A DNA stretch of 64,000 bases from Symbiodinium natans (GCA_905221605.1 CAJNDS010002242.1:1-64000), one strand, 5' to 3'. Shown: positions 10,601 through 21,605, counted from the stretch's first letter. The notes: a model not told the origin generated them from the letters alone. Program-made: numbers and translations.

Positions 10601-13600
10601 TGGGCTTGTTAAAAGATGCGTTTCGGCTGCTGAGACTACCACAAGATCTAGGGTATAGGGCGGGGGTCATGGTTTAGGGTTTAGGGTTTGGGATTTAGGG
10701 TGTAGGTTTTAGGTTTAGGATGCTAAATGGCCTCTACTTTCCCCAAAAGTGCGGGTCTACAATGCATGCAGCCTTTGCAGCCTTGGGGGGGGGGGGGGGG
10801 GGGCACATATGGGGTCATTACACCCTACTTCAGAGGAGCCAAATAAATACCAATATCATCTCTTGTAGTCTCCTCTCTCTATATATATATATATGTATGA
10901 AACATTTACATACACATATAAATCTTTGTTCATGTAGTTTAGGGTTTAAGGTCTAGGGTGTCGCGCGACTTTCTTCTCGGCCCCTGTGCTTGAAAGTCCT
11001 CTCGAGCCGTCCTGAATCCGCTCCAGAACATTTAACCCTATACGTACTTAGCCAATAGTTGAACCTTAAGCTTTTTGGGCTTCCTTGTCTCGTAGGAAAA
11101 AAAGAAAGGTTGACTTTTTTTGATCCCTTGTACATACCTACAACACAAATATGTAGTTACAGCGGTTTCTGCTGGTGATTGCATTTGCTTATCTATGTGT
11201 TTTCACACTTATTGACTTTTTTCAGCCGCTTGTTTTCTTAGGTCGTTTTTTTTTTTGGGGGGGGGGGGGGAGGGGGAGAGTGAAGATCTTGTCGAGCTGT
11301 CTTCTCCTCGTCTATCGCTGTGTCCACTGCGAGCCCACAGGTTCGTAAGCAAAGGGGGCGTAACAGAGCTCGTGACAAGAAAGCAACGCATCCAGAAAAG
11401 CTCTCTAGAGCTTATGCGGGGCTTGGTTTAGCCCTATGCCCTAAACTCTATATCCCTGAACCTTAGGCCCTAAACCTAAACTCCCTAAACCCTTTACCCT
11501 AAACCCTAACCCTAAACCCCAAACCCTAAACCCTAAACCCTTAGCTGCGCAGTGCTAAGGTGGCTCCATTGCCCGCTACGCCGCGAAACTTGCCGGGTGT
11601 CACCAGCCTGCCAGAGCAGAGTCGGTCTGCAGGGTTTAGGGTTTAAGGTTTAGGGTTTAGGGGTTTAGGGTTTAGGGTTTAGTGTTTAGGGTTTACGGGT
11701 TTAGGGTTTAGGGTTATAGGGTTTAGGGGCAGAGAGCCCAACACCCCTGAATTAGGGACATATTTTCATCACAAAAAGGATACCTATACAGTTATACCTC
11801 GACCATGGGGCATTTGTCGCGTCTTTGTTTCCCTGGAAGGGCAGAGGGTGTGGAGGGACTAGGTTTCAGGGTGTAGGGTTTCAGTGTTGCGGGTTGAGAG
11901 CTTCCAGCATTTTGGGTTTTGGGTTTAGGGGATTCAGCAGCCCTTAAACCCCAACTAAACCCTATGAAGCCGTAACAAACCCTAAACCCTAAACCCTAAA
12001 ATTCCTAGGAGTTGGCCATAAGCTTCGCTGCGCGCAGGCTACCCAAGCGACCCGGCCGCTTGTGCCGCCAGCGACGCTGTCTTCGAGATGGCGCAGGTGA
12101 GGCATTTGGAGTTTTAGGCTGTAGGGTTTTAGGGTTTGGGGTTTGGGGTTTGGGGTTTGGGTTTCTGAGTATATAGAGGGTTTCGGGTTTAGGGTCCACA
12201 TAAGGGTTCGTTGGGTACTCGTACGTAGGGTTATCGGAACGCTAGAAAATGGTTTTGCTTATAACGCCAAGTATTGCCGAGACCACCCAAGCGGCTAAAA
12301 TCCTAAAACCCTAGAACCCTAGAACCCTAAAAACCTAAAAACCTAAAACCCTATAACCCTAAAACCCTAGAACCCTAGAACCCTAAAACCCTAGAACCCT
12401 AAAACCCTAGAACCCTGTAACCCTATAACCCTAAACCCTTAGGGTAGCTCGCAGCAGATGTCGGGGGCCGAAAGGGTTTGGGATCTGCTCCTCTGCAAGG
12501 AGCTCTGCACCATTAACCCGATGATCAACTGCTATACTGGCAGGGAGTTTGTCCAGGCCGGACAGCGGTGCTGGTCTAATCCCTATTCAGGACTGTGACT
12601 AGAACCCAGAGTAGGCCCTTATTCCCCTTTTTTTTGGGGTTTCGGCTCCCCTTAAGACCCCTATTCTGCACCCAGGGTGCAGCACCCTTTTTATTCCTTG
12701 CATACTCCTGGGTCTAGTTGTCTAGGACTCAGAGTAGGCACGTTTTTTTTATTTTTTTCTTTGGGGGGGGGGGGGTTCGGTTTCCTTATAAACCATAAGC
12801 CCTTTGCACCTGTTTATGTCCAGGTTACTTGGGTCTAGGTGTGGGATTCTTTGGGTTGAGAGTGCAATCTGCAAACCCTCGGGAGAGTATGCGGGGTTTA
12901 GGGGTTAACGGTTCAACGGCTTATCCGTAGAGAGATGCACTAGAACTGTCGTGGCGGGTCCTCAACGCTCGACCCTCAACCCTAAAGCCCCAACCCAAAA
13001 CCCTAAACCCCTGAACCCTACAAGCAAAACCCCTCAAAACCCCTGCCAACCCGCTTTGGAGGTTTCCCAAAACAGACAGGGTTCAGGATTTAGGGTTTTC
13101 GGGTGCCTTTTGGGGGGTCCCGAAGACAAGGATGATCGTATTTGGGGTGTATATAAGGTCCTCTATTTTCGGGGGAAACGCCCTTGCATCAACCCTTTCA
13201 AAACCCTGAGAGCCCTTATACCCCCTTGTGGTTCGTAGTGGTTATTAAGGGTTAACGGTCAGGTACCATGGGGGTGGACCATGTGGTCGACGCCATGAGT
13301 TTGGGTTAAGAGTCTGGGGCGGGGTGTTATCGCCATGCTGAAAGCAGTTGGGTTAAGTTTCTTTTGTGGAGAGAATCGCTGTGCTTCGCATGCAGGGTCC
13401 GCCTATGATTACGAACCCAACTTTCCCTTCTCGTCCCCATCACCTTCAGATTTTGGCATGGGCTTGCGCGCCCGCAGTATTGAGGAGGGCTTCGGGTTCT
13501 ACATGTCTACAAGGCCGAATACGCTTAGAAACCCTATAAACCCTGTGAGGCCTACACACCCCCTAGACCCTGAACCCTGAACCCTGAACCCTGAACCCTA

Positions 13601-16600
13601 AACCCTAAACCCTAAACCTAAACCCTAAACCCTAAACCTTAAACCCTAAACCCTAAACCCTAAACCCTAAACCCTAAACCCTAAACCCTAAACCCTAAAC
13701 CCTAAACCCCAAACCCTAAACCCTAAACCCTAAACCCCAACCCCCTCAAAAGCCTCAGGTCAAGCACTGGTACTTCGGGACGCTGCCTAGGAGCCACGGC
13801 GGAGATGAAGCCAGAGAAGCCCTGAACACCTCCGAAGCCTTATTATTAGGTTTAGGGTTTAGGGTTTAGGGTTTAGGGTTTAGGGTTTAGGGTTTAGGGT
13901 TTAGGGTTTAGGGTTTAGGGTTTAGGGTTTAGGGTTTAGGGTTTAGGGTTTAGGGTTTAGGGTTTAGGGTTTAGGGTTTAGGGTTTAGGTTTAGGGTTTA
14001 GGGTTTAGGGTTTAGGGTTTAGGGTTTAGGGTTTAGGGTTTAGGGTTTAGGGTTTAGGGTTTAGGGTTTAGGGTTTAGGGTTTAGGGTTTGGGCAGAGGG
14101 CACGTTTTAGGTGGGTAGTTTCCCCGCCATGTAGAGCCCCAAAGGCCCAACATATCATGTAACACTTAGTGCCCCCGCCCCTTTTTGAGCCATGAGTTCA
14201 GTCAGGGTTCACACCTATGGGCTTTAGCCAATCTTGTGGGAGGAGCACACCTCAAAGTGTTTAGGGTTTAGGGTTTGCTCAAGATCCCAAGACGCGAAGC
14301 CCGGAATGATGCAGGGTTTAGGGTGTACGAAACCTAAACCCTAAACCCTAAACCCTAGGTCCGGGGTCTCTAGACTTTGGTTCACCTCTTTGCCTTGCGC
14401 CCCAAAGCTGCCCCCCCAGCCCCCCCAACTTCCCAACTCCACTGTGCTCCAAGCACCTACTATCAAGGGGACCCCTGTGCCCTAAGCCCTAAACCTTACG
14501 CCCTAAACTCAAGGGGACACTAGTACTATCCTTTAGTTAAGGGAATTGGGCGTCTGGAGAGCTCCAAATTCTCGTACTTATAGCCAATAGTTGAGCTTTA
14601 AACTTCTTGGGTGTCCTTATTGAGTAGGAAAAACAGAGTTTCACACTCTTTTTGTTAAACCCCTTTGTAGTTCCATGGCTTAGAGCGCTTCTGTCAGTTC
14701 CAGAAGCCCAGTTGATGCCTCGAAAGGCTTTAGGGTTTAGGATTGAGGGTGGAGGGTTGCCGGGACTTGCATTTGAGGCGAATTTAACCACACTCTGTTG
14801 TGTAAAGCATGTGGGGTATTTTGCGACCCCCGAAGCCTCAAAGCCCTAAGCCCTAAACCCTAAACCCTAAACCCCTGACCCACGAGGCATCTTGCTAACA
14901 TCGAGCGCTTGCTGACGGAGGACTTTTTCGGGGGCACGTCGCCGAGCCATGTGGCCTGGATCGCCTTCTTCCGGGTTTAGGGTTCAGGGGTTCAGGGGTT
15001 CAGGGGTTCAGGGGTTTAGGGTTTAGGGTTTAGGGTTTAGGGTTTAGGGTGCCTGGTTTGTTTTTTTGGCGCCCGAACCTTAGACACTGGACCCATGCTA
15101 TCTTTACCTATACTGCCTATACTTGCCTATACTACCTAGACTACCTATACCTATACTGCCTAGACTCTGAACCTCGCACACTGCTAGCACCTAAACCCTA
15201 AACCCTAAACCCTAAACCTCAGAGCATGTGCTTCCTGCAGTCAGGACCGCAGCAGCCTGAACCCGATCTCCAGTCGGTCTACTACTGCGTCTTCTACATC
15301 TTCAACTCTGATTTTCATATTCCGATTCTTAAATTTACTTTTGCTACCGTTAAGTCGTGCTACTACTACTGCTACTGCTGCTAATGCTATAGCTACTGCT
15401 ACAGCTCGTGCTACTACTGCGACGACGAGGAGGAGGACGACGACGATTATATGATATCAATCTTGTTCTTACTTATGGCTAAGCTATTGTTGCTGCATTC
15501 CCGTTTGTTTTGCTGCTACCATTTGTTTTTCTGTTGCTATGAGAAGAGCACACCAAGCAACTGCAACAGCTTGAATCTTAATAGGAAGAAGAGTCACAAC
15601 AACAATTAGAATCAACTTCGTACGTAGCACACACACATGAAATAGCCGACACACACGCACACACATATAATATAAATATATATGTATCTATCTACCTACC
15701 TATCTATCTATCTATCTGTCTATCTATCTATCGATTCACACACACACACACATATGTACATATATATATATATATATGCTACCCCCCCCCTCCAAAACCC
15801 CACGTTAAAGAAAAAGATCGGCGATCATCGATGTTTCCTATGACAGGCTTCGACATGATGCATTTGAATAACTAAATTGTGTAAATCCTGAAAGGGGGGG
15901 CTTTAATTTATTTGAAGCGGGTGGGAGAATTGAATAGCTAGAATAATGAAAATAATTAACTAGATTAGTTAATTAAACCAATTAAGCTAATTAAATGAAT
16001 GAGATTTTAAATACTCTAAATCCTGAAAGGCCGGAGGGGGGGGGGCAGCTCCTTCCTTCTGAGGGGGTTTCAATACTTTAAATCTTTAAATATGAAGCCC
16101 CTATTGAAACATGAAGGCCCCATCAGATTTAAATTATCTCTTCTTTTTTTACGTTCCCTTCGCGGGAGGGGGCCAGGCCCCGCCCCCCCATCAGGATTTA
16201 TTAAACTATTTAACATATTAGAAATATTGAGTTTTTTAAATGTTTAATTAAACAATCTCCCCGAATTAAAGAATTTGAGTATGAAGGTCTCTATTTATAT
16301 ATGAAGGCCCCTCCATATTTACTTTATCTAATTCTCTTCCCCGAATTAAGTAATGTAAACATGAAGGCCCCTCCACATTCAAATTCTTGACTTTGGGGGA
16401 GGGGGGGGGAGACTTAAATAATTAAAAATCTAAATAGTTAGAATACATCAAATCCTAAGAAATGGAGGGGGGGTAGCTCCCCCCCTTCTGGAGGGAATGA
16501 AACAGCTAATCTTTTATATGAAGATCCCTATTTAAATATGAAGGCCCCTTCAGATTTAAATGTTTGAATTCCCCCGGTGGGAGGGGGCCAGAAAACATTA

Positions 16601-19600
16601 ATGTAAATAAGCTAGATAATTTAAATCCTGCAAGGGGGGAGGGCGGGGGGGAGGGGGGCTCTCTGCTTCTGAGGGGAGTCAGATAAGTTAAATAAGTAAA
16701 AATGAAGGCACCCTCAGATTTAAACTTCATTTAATTCCCCTGCTAGGCCCTCTTTCAGGATTTAATTGTCTAAAATAGTTTCTTTATATAATTTATGTAA
16801 ATTATTCAATTCCCTCCCCGAATGAAGAAATGAAATATGAAGCCCCCTTCACATGAAATTGCATACACTTGGTGAATATTTAAACACGAAGGCCCCTATT
16901 TAAATATGAAGACCCTTCCATATATACATTATTTAGTTCAGGGGGGAGAATTTATATTTTAAATAATCCAAATCTTGAAGTGGGGGGGGGCAGCTCCTGC
17001 CTTCTGGGGGGAAACAAAAAATCACACAATTTACATATGAGGCCCCTATTTAAATCTGAAGGCCCCCCCCCCCCTCAGATTTAAATTTGTTCATTATTTA
17101 ATTCTCCTCGCTGAGGAGGGGACCGGGGCCCTTTTTCAGGATTTAAATTATGTAAATTATTAAACTATCTATATATATGTTTAAGTGGCATTTAAGTCCC
17201 TCCCGAATTCACTAGTTTAAATATTAAGGCCTAATTAAATATGAAGGCTCCTCTATTTCTTAAAATATTTAGATTGCTTAATTCTCCTCGCCGAATTACA
17301 TAGTCTAAGTACGAAGGCCCCTATTTAAATAGCAGATTTTTGAGGCCATCAGATGATTTCCTGCTCTTTCTCTTCAGGCTGGAAATTAAGCCTTTTCAGT
17401 TTCAGGCGCCTGAACAGGGTTGAGCCCTGAAAAAACGCCTGCAGGCGTTTTCTTGGTTTCAAGTAGCCGGGGCATGCCGGGGCTTGCTGGATGAGGCTTG
17501 CGGAAATGTGCTCATAGACCGGTCTAGCAGCCGGCTACTATGGATGCAGCTTCGATGAACATCGTCCTTGGCTGCACCCATCTGCCTTTGTCGCTTATTA
17601 AATTCATTGCCATAGTGTGCAATATGAAATGGCCTGACGACATGTGCGCAGCCTGCTTAAACTGTCTTTGCGTGCTCTCGGTTGTCTGCAGACTGAGCAG
17701 CCTGGCATGCCGAATGTGAGAAGCACCTGCCCTATCCTTCTCATATCATGCCAGTGACGATGTTTGCAGTGATTTTGGGCAAAAATCACAGGCGTTTTCT
17801 GCCATCATTCAGGCGTTTTGCGGCGTTACTCAGGCGTTTTTTGCCGTAGGGCTAAATTTTGGTGTTTCTGAGCCTTCTACATCCTTTGCTGAGAGTCGCC
17901 ATGGGTGATTTGATTTGTGGAGTTCTGTGACCTTGGAAAATGGCCTCGCAGTTGCAGCACAACAGTCCTTTAACCTGGACACAGAGATGCTGGAGCAGGA
18001 AATCCTGGAGCCTTGCTTGATAATATCCGCGCACCGGGAAGATGCGTTGATTTTGCGCCGCTGTCACTAGGTATAGTGATCCTGTTCCCCTGCTCACGTA
18101 TCTTTGCTTGTTAAAAAAGGTCATGTACTGCCAAAACCCGCTCAAAAGCACAACATTGCTTCAGGAGGCTTCAGGCGTTTTTTCAGGCCTCAGGCGTTTT
18201 CCCCAGGTTATGGCCAAATATCCCGCCTAAAGGGCTTCAGGCTGATTATTCAGCCTGCGGAATTTAGAGGTTGATCTGTGACATGGAGAGGCAAATCTGC
18301 GATTTCAAATCTGCGAATCTGCGTTTTCTCGGGAAAAACGCAGATTTCAAATCTGCGAATCTGCGTTTTTTCGGGAAAAACGCAGATTCGCAGATTTGCA
18401 GATTGGTTGGGGGCTACAAATCTGCAAATCTGCGTTTTCTCGAGGAAACGCAGATTCGCAGATTTGCGGATTAACTGGTTGGGGCTACAAATCTGCGAAT
18501 CTGCGTTTTCTCAAGGAAAACGCAGATTTCAAATCTGCGAATCTGCATTTTCTCGAGGAAACGCAGATTCGCAGATTTGCAGATTGGTTTGGGGCAACAA
18601 ATCTGCGAATCTGCGAATCTGCGTTTTCTTGAGGATTCGCAGATTTGCAGATTGGTTGGGACTACAGATCTGAAATCTGCGTTTTCTCGAGAAAAACGCA
18701 GATTTCAAATCTGCGAATCTGCGTTTTCTCGAGAAAAACGCAGATTTCTAATCTGCGAATCTGCGTTTTCTCGAGAAAAACGCAGATTCGCAGATTTGCA
18801 GATTGGTTGGGGGCTGCAAATCTGCAAATCTGCGAATCTGCGAATCTGCGTTTTCTCGAGAAAAACGCAGATTCGCAGGTTTGCAGATTGGTTGGGGGCT
18901 ACAAATCTGCAAATCTGCGTTTTCTCGAGGAAACGCAGATTCGCAGATTTGCAGATTAATTGGTTGGGGCTACAAATCTGCGAATCTGCGAATCGGTGAC
19001 CTGAGACGTGGGGTTTTTGGGGGGGGGGGGGGGTACCATATATATATACACATATGTATATATATGTATATACATATTTCTCTTGTTTCATGTCTAAGAC
19101 AGAGACCCCCTTTAGTCTGACTTCGGTTTTACAAAGAGGGCTCACTACTATTTGCTTAAGAACCTCAACAATTGCACAATAGTAATCCCTGTATTGCCCA
19201 TGTAAAATATTTATGTATATATATATATATACACATAGTTGTTTGTTTTTCTGTTTTTGTTTTGGGCGGGGGGGGGGGGGTTGGGTTCTTAAGCAAATAG
19301 TCGCTTAGGATGGTTTTGGTTCTGCAGCTGCCTTCGCGGCCAAGGCCGATTTCAACGTGTACCATCACCTGGCCAACGCGAGGCAGCAGAAACACACCCA
19401 GAGTCTTCTGAAAGGAAAACCCGATTCCCGAAATCCTAAACCCTAAACCCTAAGCCCTAAGCCCTAAGCCCTAAGCCCTAAGCCCTAAACCCTAACGACA
19501 CGAACCCTATACAACTACTCTCCTAAGCAAAGCGCACTCGCGCAACATTCGCCCGAAGCTTTCGGTCAACACTGCGGACCGAATCCCTACTTAGAGGTTC

Positions 19601-21605
19601 ATGGTACGTACGGGTTTAGGGTTTAGGGTTTAGGGTTTAGGGTTTAGGGTTTAGGGTTTAGGGTTTAGGGTTTAGGGTTTAGGAGTACTTATGAACCAAT
19701 TATAACTGTACCTATAACATATAAGCCCCTTAAGTACTCTAATATGGTTATAAGTACAGCTATAAGTACAGCTATGCTTGCTTAATACGTGCCATGAACC
19801 TCCAAGTATACCATTTCCATAAACCCTAAACCCTAAATCCTCAACCCTAAACCCTAAACCCTAAACCCTAAACCCTAAACCCTAAACCCTAAACCCTAAA
19901 CCCATAAGTACCATGAACCTGAAGTAAGTGCGGCAGGCTAGTGGAGCCCCAATGTGTCCCGGAACACCTGGCCCGGTGGATGGAGCCTCTTGGCTGGGAA
20001 GAATTCCTTGCAGAACCCTGGTTTAGGGTTTAGGGTTTAGGGTTTAGGGTTTAGGGTTTAGGGTTTAGGGTTTAGGACGTAGGGCTTAGGGGTTCAGGGG
20101 TTCAGGGGTTCAGGGGTTGCGGGGTTTGTAGGCTTTCGGCTTCGGTTTCTTGGTTCAGGCTTTCGGAGACAAGGTTTTTTGTAGGAAATCTTTCGGATGC
20201 AACGAAGGGCGAAGGTGTCGTAAGCCCTGACCCCTAAACCCTAAACCTTAGTTTTTTAAGCCCTGAGCCTCCCCAACGCCCTATAAATCCGAAATCCTAG
20301 ACCCTCAACCTTAAATTGTCAGCTCTACAATCCTAGCCTCACTGTCGGTTTGTACGGAATGAGGGAATTCGGGCTATATATACCCTTTAAGGCATTATAT
20401 GGGGTACCGCATTCCCTAAACCCTAAACCCTAAACCCTAAACCCTAAACCCTAAACCCTGAACCCTGAACCCTGAACCCTAAACCCTAACCCTAAACCCC
20501 CATTCCCTACTTACCAACAGTAAGCAGTTCAGCGGCCGAGGCGGATGGAGGCGCTTCCTTCCCTGCATGCCTACCTTCAGGACGGCTTGGGGTTTAGGGT
20601 TTAGGGTTTAGGGTCTAGGGTTTAGGGTTTAGGGTTTAGGGTTTAGGGTTTAGGGTTTAGGGCTCGGGTTTACGGCGTTTCCCCCTCTACTAATAGTCCT
20701 TAATGGGGATTATCCCTACGAAGGGCTGTTCGTATAAGGGGAGCATCCCAAGGCTTGGGGTTTAGGGTGATCTGGTTCAGGATGTTTCGGGTTTAGGGTT
20801 TAGGGTGATCAGGTTCAGGATGTTTAGGATATGGGGTGATCACGTTTTGGATGTTTAGGGTTCAGGGGTCTAGGGTGCTTCGGGTTTAGGGTTTTACGGG
20901 ACCAGGTTTACCATAAGGTTTGCAGGGATTAGGGTTTGAGGGGTTTAAGGCTCGAGCGTGTTGAGGTTGCCCAGGTTTTGAGGGCTTTTTGGGTTTTGTG
21001 TCGGGATGTTCCCCTTTATACTAACAGCCCTTAAAAGTGATTCTAGTACCCCCTATTATAATCCTTATTAAGGACTGTTAGTATAGCGGCGCACATCCCA
21101 AGTTTTATGGGCTCAGGTTAGGGTCCTTCCTGGTTTTTTAAGGGCTTCGTGCTTAGGGTAGCTTCGGGTTTTTGGTATCTAAACGCTGAACCCCCCCATC
21201 CTGAAAGCCCCACAACCCCTAACCCCACAAACACCCTGACCCAAAAACCCTCAACCCACACCCTAAGCCCAAACCCTGAAACCTTGAAGCCCCAAAATTC
21301 TTGAAACCCCCAACGACAACCATACGAACCCTCAGACCCTCCAAAGCCCTCAGCCCTGCCTAAGCCCCCAAAAACCCAACCCTCAAAGATACCCCAAACC
21401 TAGGTAGGCCTCCGGGATATTTTATATTTCCTATTACTGGGACCCTAAACCCTAAACCCTAAACCCTAAACCGATTGAGGAATAATTTTTCAGAGGGCTT
21501 TAATAAGGGCCATCCTAGAAACGGCCCCGTAAGGAGCGGCCCAACCTCGTCGGCAGCTTGGTGGACGAGTGGCGTGCTTTGGGGTGTTTAGGGTTTAGGG
21601 TTTAG
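6565..21605 (+). CDS. Glutathione S-transferase, sigma-like; 13 micro-exons
   Basis: Glutathione S-transferases conjugate reduced glutathione to electrophiles in the cytosol. Thirteen exons (6565-6629, 7914-7947, 9645-9684, 10536-10595, 11560-11598, 12038-12096, 12500-12556, 13759-13790, 14887-14950, 19345-19385, 19937-19984, 20541-20580, 21534-21605) join in frame to about 200-217 residues, the usual length. The N-terminal thioredoxin-like domain has the expected catalytic Tyr at residue 9 (LSYLPFR), the cis-proline segment KVPVLYIDG (residues 53-61) and the glutathione-binding QSGSIARY (66-73). The helical domain contains YPSDPAACAASDAVFEMAQ, TLPRHLANIERLL and ADFNVYHHLANARQ. The start ATG has a strong context (GCCATGG) and lies 3 nt after an AG, a possible spliced-leader acceptor. 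All 12 acceptors are AG followed by G; donors are GT (4), GC (5) and GA (3). Splice points are inferred by reading frame and could move by a base or two. The 3' end is the least certain part. Confidence 0.85.
7914..7947 (+). CDS. GST exon 2
   Basis: 34 nt encoding FRYGGVSYVDE. Acceptor CCTAAG then G; donor GCGCTT (GC type). It is preceded by CCCTAAA repeats and followed by TTTAGGG repeats. Confidence 0.8.
7981..8066. repeat. TTTAGGG tract in intron 2
   Basis: About 12 perfect TTTAGGG copies near the 5' end of the second GST intron. The 3' end of the same intron has complementary CCCTAAA-like repeats at about 9535-9615. Confidence 0.9.
9645..9684 (+). CDS. GST exon 3
   Basis: 40 nt encoding VVWGRVFSERRAQ plus the first base of a Gly codon. 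Acceptor CACAG then G; donor GCGAAC (GC type). Confidence 0.8.
10141..10500. repeat. Variant telomeric array, 8-bp CCCCTAAA unit
   Basis: After four canonical CCCTAAA units the array changes to about 40 copies of the octamer CCCCTAAA. It is the longest run of this variant in the window and lies directly upstream of GST exon 4. Confidence 0.9.
10536..10595 (+). CDS. GST exon 4 (cis-Pro segment)
   Basis: 60 nt encoding GEYPFEKVPVLYIDGRAVAQ, the family's V-P-V-L signature with the conserved cis-proline. Donor GACGCT (GA type). This exon gave the family identification. Confidence 0.9.
11560..11598 (+). CDS. GST exon 5 (glutathione-binding QS motif)
   Basis: 39 nt. The split Ser codon completes Q-S, then GSIARYAAKLAG. 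Donor GTCACC. Flanked by CCCTAAA upstream and TTTAGGG downstream. Confidence 0.9.
12038..12096 (+). CDS. GST exon 6
   Basis: 59 nt encoding YPSDPAACAASDAVFEMAQ, the start of the helical domain. Acceptor GCGCAG then G; donor GTGAGG. Confidence 0.9.
12500..12556 (+). CDS. GST exon 7
   Basis: 57 nt encoding ELCTINPMINCYTGREFVQ. Acceptor TGCAAG then G; donor GCCGGA (GC type). An upstream AG at about 12456 would add about 15 residues that do not fit the family, so the shorter exon is preferred. Confidence 0.8.
13590..14092. repeat. Long inverted telomeric tracts around GST exon 8
   Basis: CCCTAAA copies fill about 13590-13737 and TTTAGGG copies fill 13848-14092 (about 35 units). Exon 8 lies in the 110-bp gap between them. 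Confidence 0.9.
13759..13790 (+). CDS. GST exon 8
   Basis: 32 nt encoding VKHWYFGTLP plus two bases of an Arg codon. Donor GAGCCA (GA type). Preceded by about 150 bp of CCCTAAA and followed by about 245 bp of TTTAGGG. Confidence 0.85.
14887..14950 (+). CDS. GST exon 9
   Basis: 64 nt encoding HLANIERLLTEDFFGGTSPS then H. It joins exon 8 to give LPRHLANIERLL. Donor GTGGCC. The following intron is the longest in the gene (4.4 kb). Confidence 0.9.
15350..15790. repeat. Microsatellite cluster in GST intron 9
   Basis: CTA/CTG-type triplets at about 15358-15450 are followed by CA, TATC and TA runs at about 15650-15780 and a C-run. No coding signal. Confidence 0.75.
15870..17340. repeat. Degenerate A+T-rich repeat with GAAGGCCCC motif
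   Basis: About ten diverged copies of a unit containing ATGAAGGCCCCTATTTAAAT and CAGATTTAAAT, alternating with G-runs and AATTCCCC words. The base composition is quite unlike the flanking telomeric DNA. No protein-like frame. It may be an old tandem array or a decayed element inside intron 9. Confidence 0.7.
17380..18230. repeat. Segment with recurrent CAGGCGTTTT motif
   Basis: CAGGCGTTTT occurs at about 17452, 17789, 17810, 17831, 18172 and 18190, partly with reversed copies (AAAACGCCTG at about 17433). The stretch between is ordinary mixed sequence with two minus-strand frames of 61 and 99 codons that I could not match to any family. Confidence 0.5.
18293..18994. repeat. Array of long palindromes with a CTCGAG centre
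   Basis: About nine copies of a hairpin. AAATCTGCGAATCTGCGTTTT reads into CTCGAG (some copies CTCGGG or CTCAAG) and then back through AAAACGCAGATTCGCAGATTT. Copies are separated by the spacer TTGGTTGGGGCTAC. Stems reach about 20 bp. The open frames in all phases are repeat translation (SANLRICVFSRKTQIRRFAD). The array lies in GST intron 9, about 350 bp before exon 10. Confidence 0.9.
19145..19301. mobile_element. MITE-like element, CTACTATTTGCTTAAGAACC family
   Basis: The ends CTACTATTTGCTTAAGAACC and GGTTCTTAAGCAAATAG are inverted repeats; the interior has CCCTGTATTGCCCATGTAA, a TA microsatellite and a G-run. Other copies lie at 25304-25410, 56725-56832 and 58997-59101, with a composite copy at about 48657-48903. 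Confidence 0.75.
19345..19385 (+). CDS. GST exon 10
   Basis: 41 nt encoding ADFNVYHHLANAR plus two bases of a Gln codon, matching the family's conserved ADFNVYH-type helix. Acceptor CCAAG then G; donor GCAGAA (GC type). Confidence 0.9.
19588..19808. mobile_element. MITE (TACTTGGAGGTTCATGG family) split by TTTAGGG repeats
   Basis: The terminal repeats are TACTTAGAGGTTCATGGTAC and GCCATGAACCTCCAAGTA. Compared with the intact copies at 24679-24820 and 59132-59275, this one carries about 70 bp of TTTAGGG between CATGGTACGTACGG and GTACTTATGAACC, with GTAC present on both sides of the insert. Confidence 0.75.
19937..19984 (+). CDS. GST exon 11
   Basis: 48 nt encoding LVEPQCVPEHLARWM plus two bases of a Glu codon. 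Donor GCCTCT (GC type). CCCTAAA upstream, TTTAGGG downstream. Confidence 0.85.
20541..20580 (+). CDS. GST exon 12
   Basis: 40 nt encoding RMEALPSLHAYLQ, a typical C-terminal GST helix. Donor GACGGC (GA type). Confidence 0.85.
21534..21605 (+). CDS. GST exon 13, probable last exon
   Basis: Begins ERPNLVG, as expected near a GST C-terminus. If unspliced it reads SLVDEWRALG and into telomeric repeat, ending at TAG 21603-21605. Alternatively it is spliced after GGCAGCTTG (donor GTGGAC) to an exon at 22616 that ends at TAG 22703-22705. Confidence 0.55.
   Translation, partial: ERPNLVGSLVDEWRALGCLGFRV

Noticed and set aside
12457-12499. Upstream extension of GST exon 7 (MSGAERVWDLLLCK)
   Set aside because: It is open and follows an AG, but inserts residues absent from the family; the acceptor at 12499 gives a clean EMAQ-ELCTINP join.
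18271-19145. CRISPR-like look of the palindromic array and several long frames
   Set aside because: The repeats are full palindromes with a constant short spacer, the genome is eukaryotic and no cas genes are present; the frames are repeat translation.
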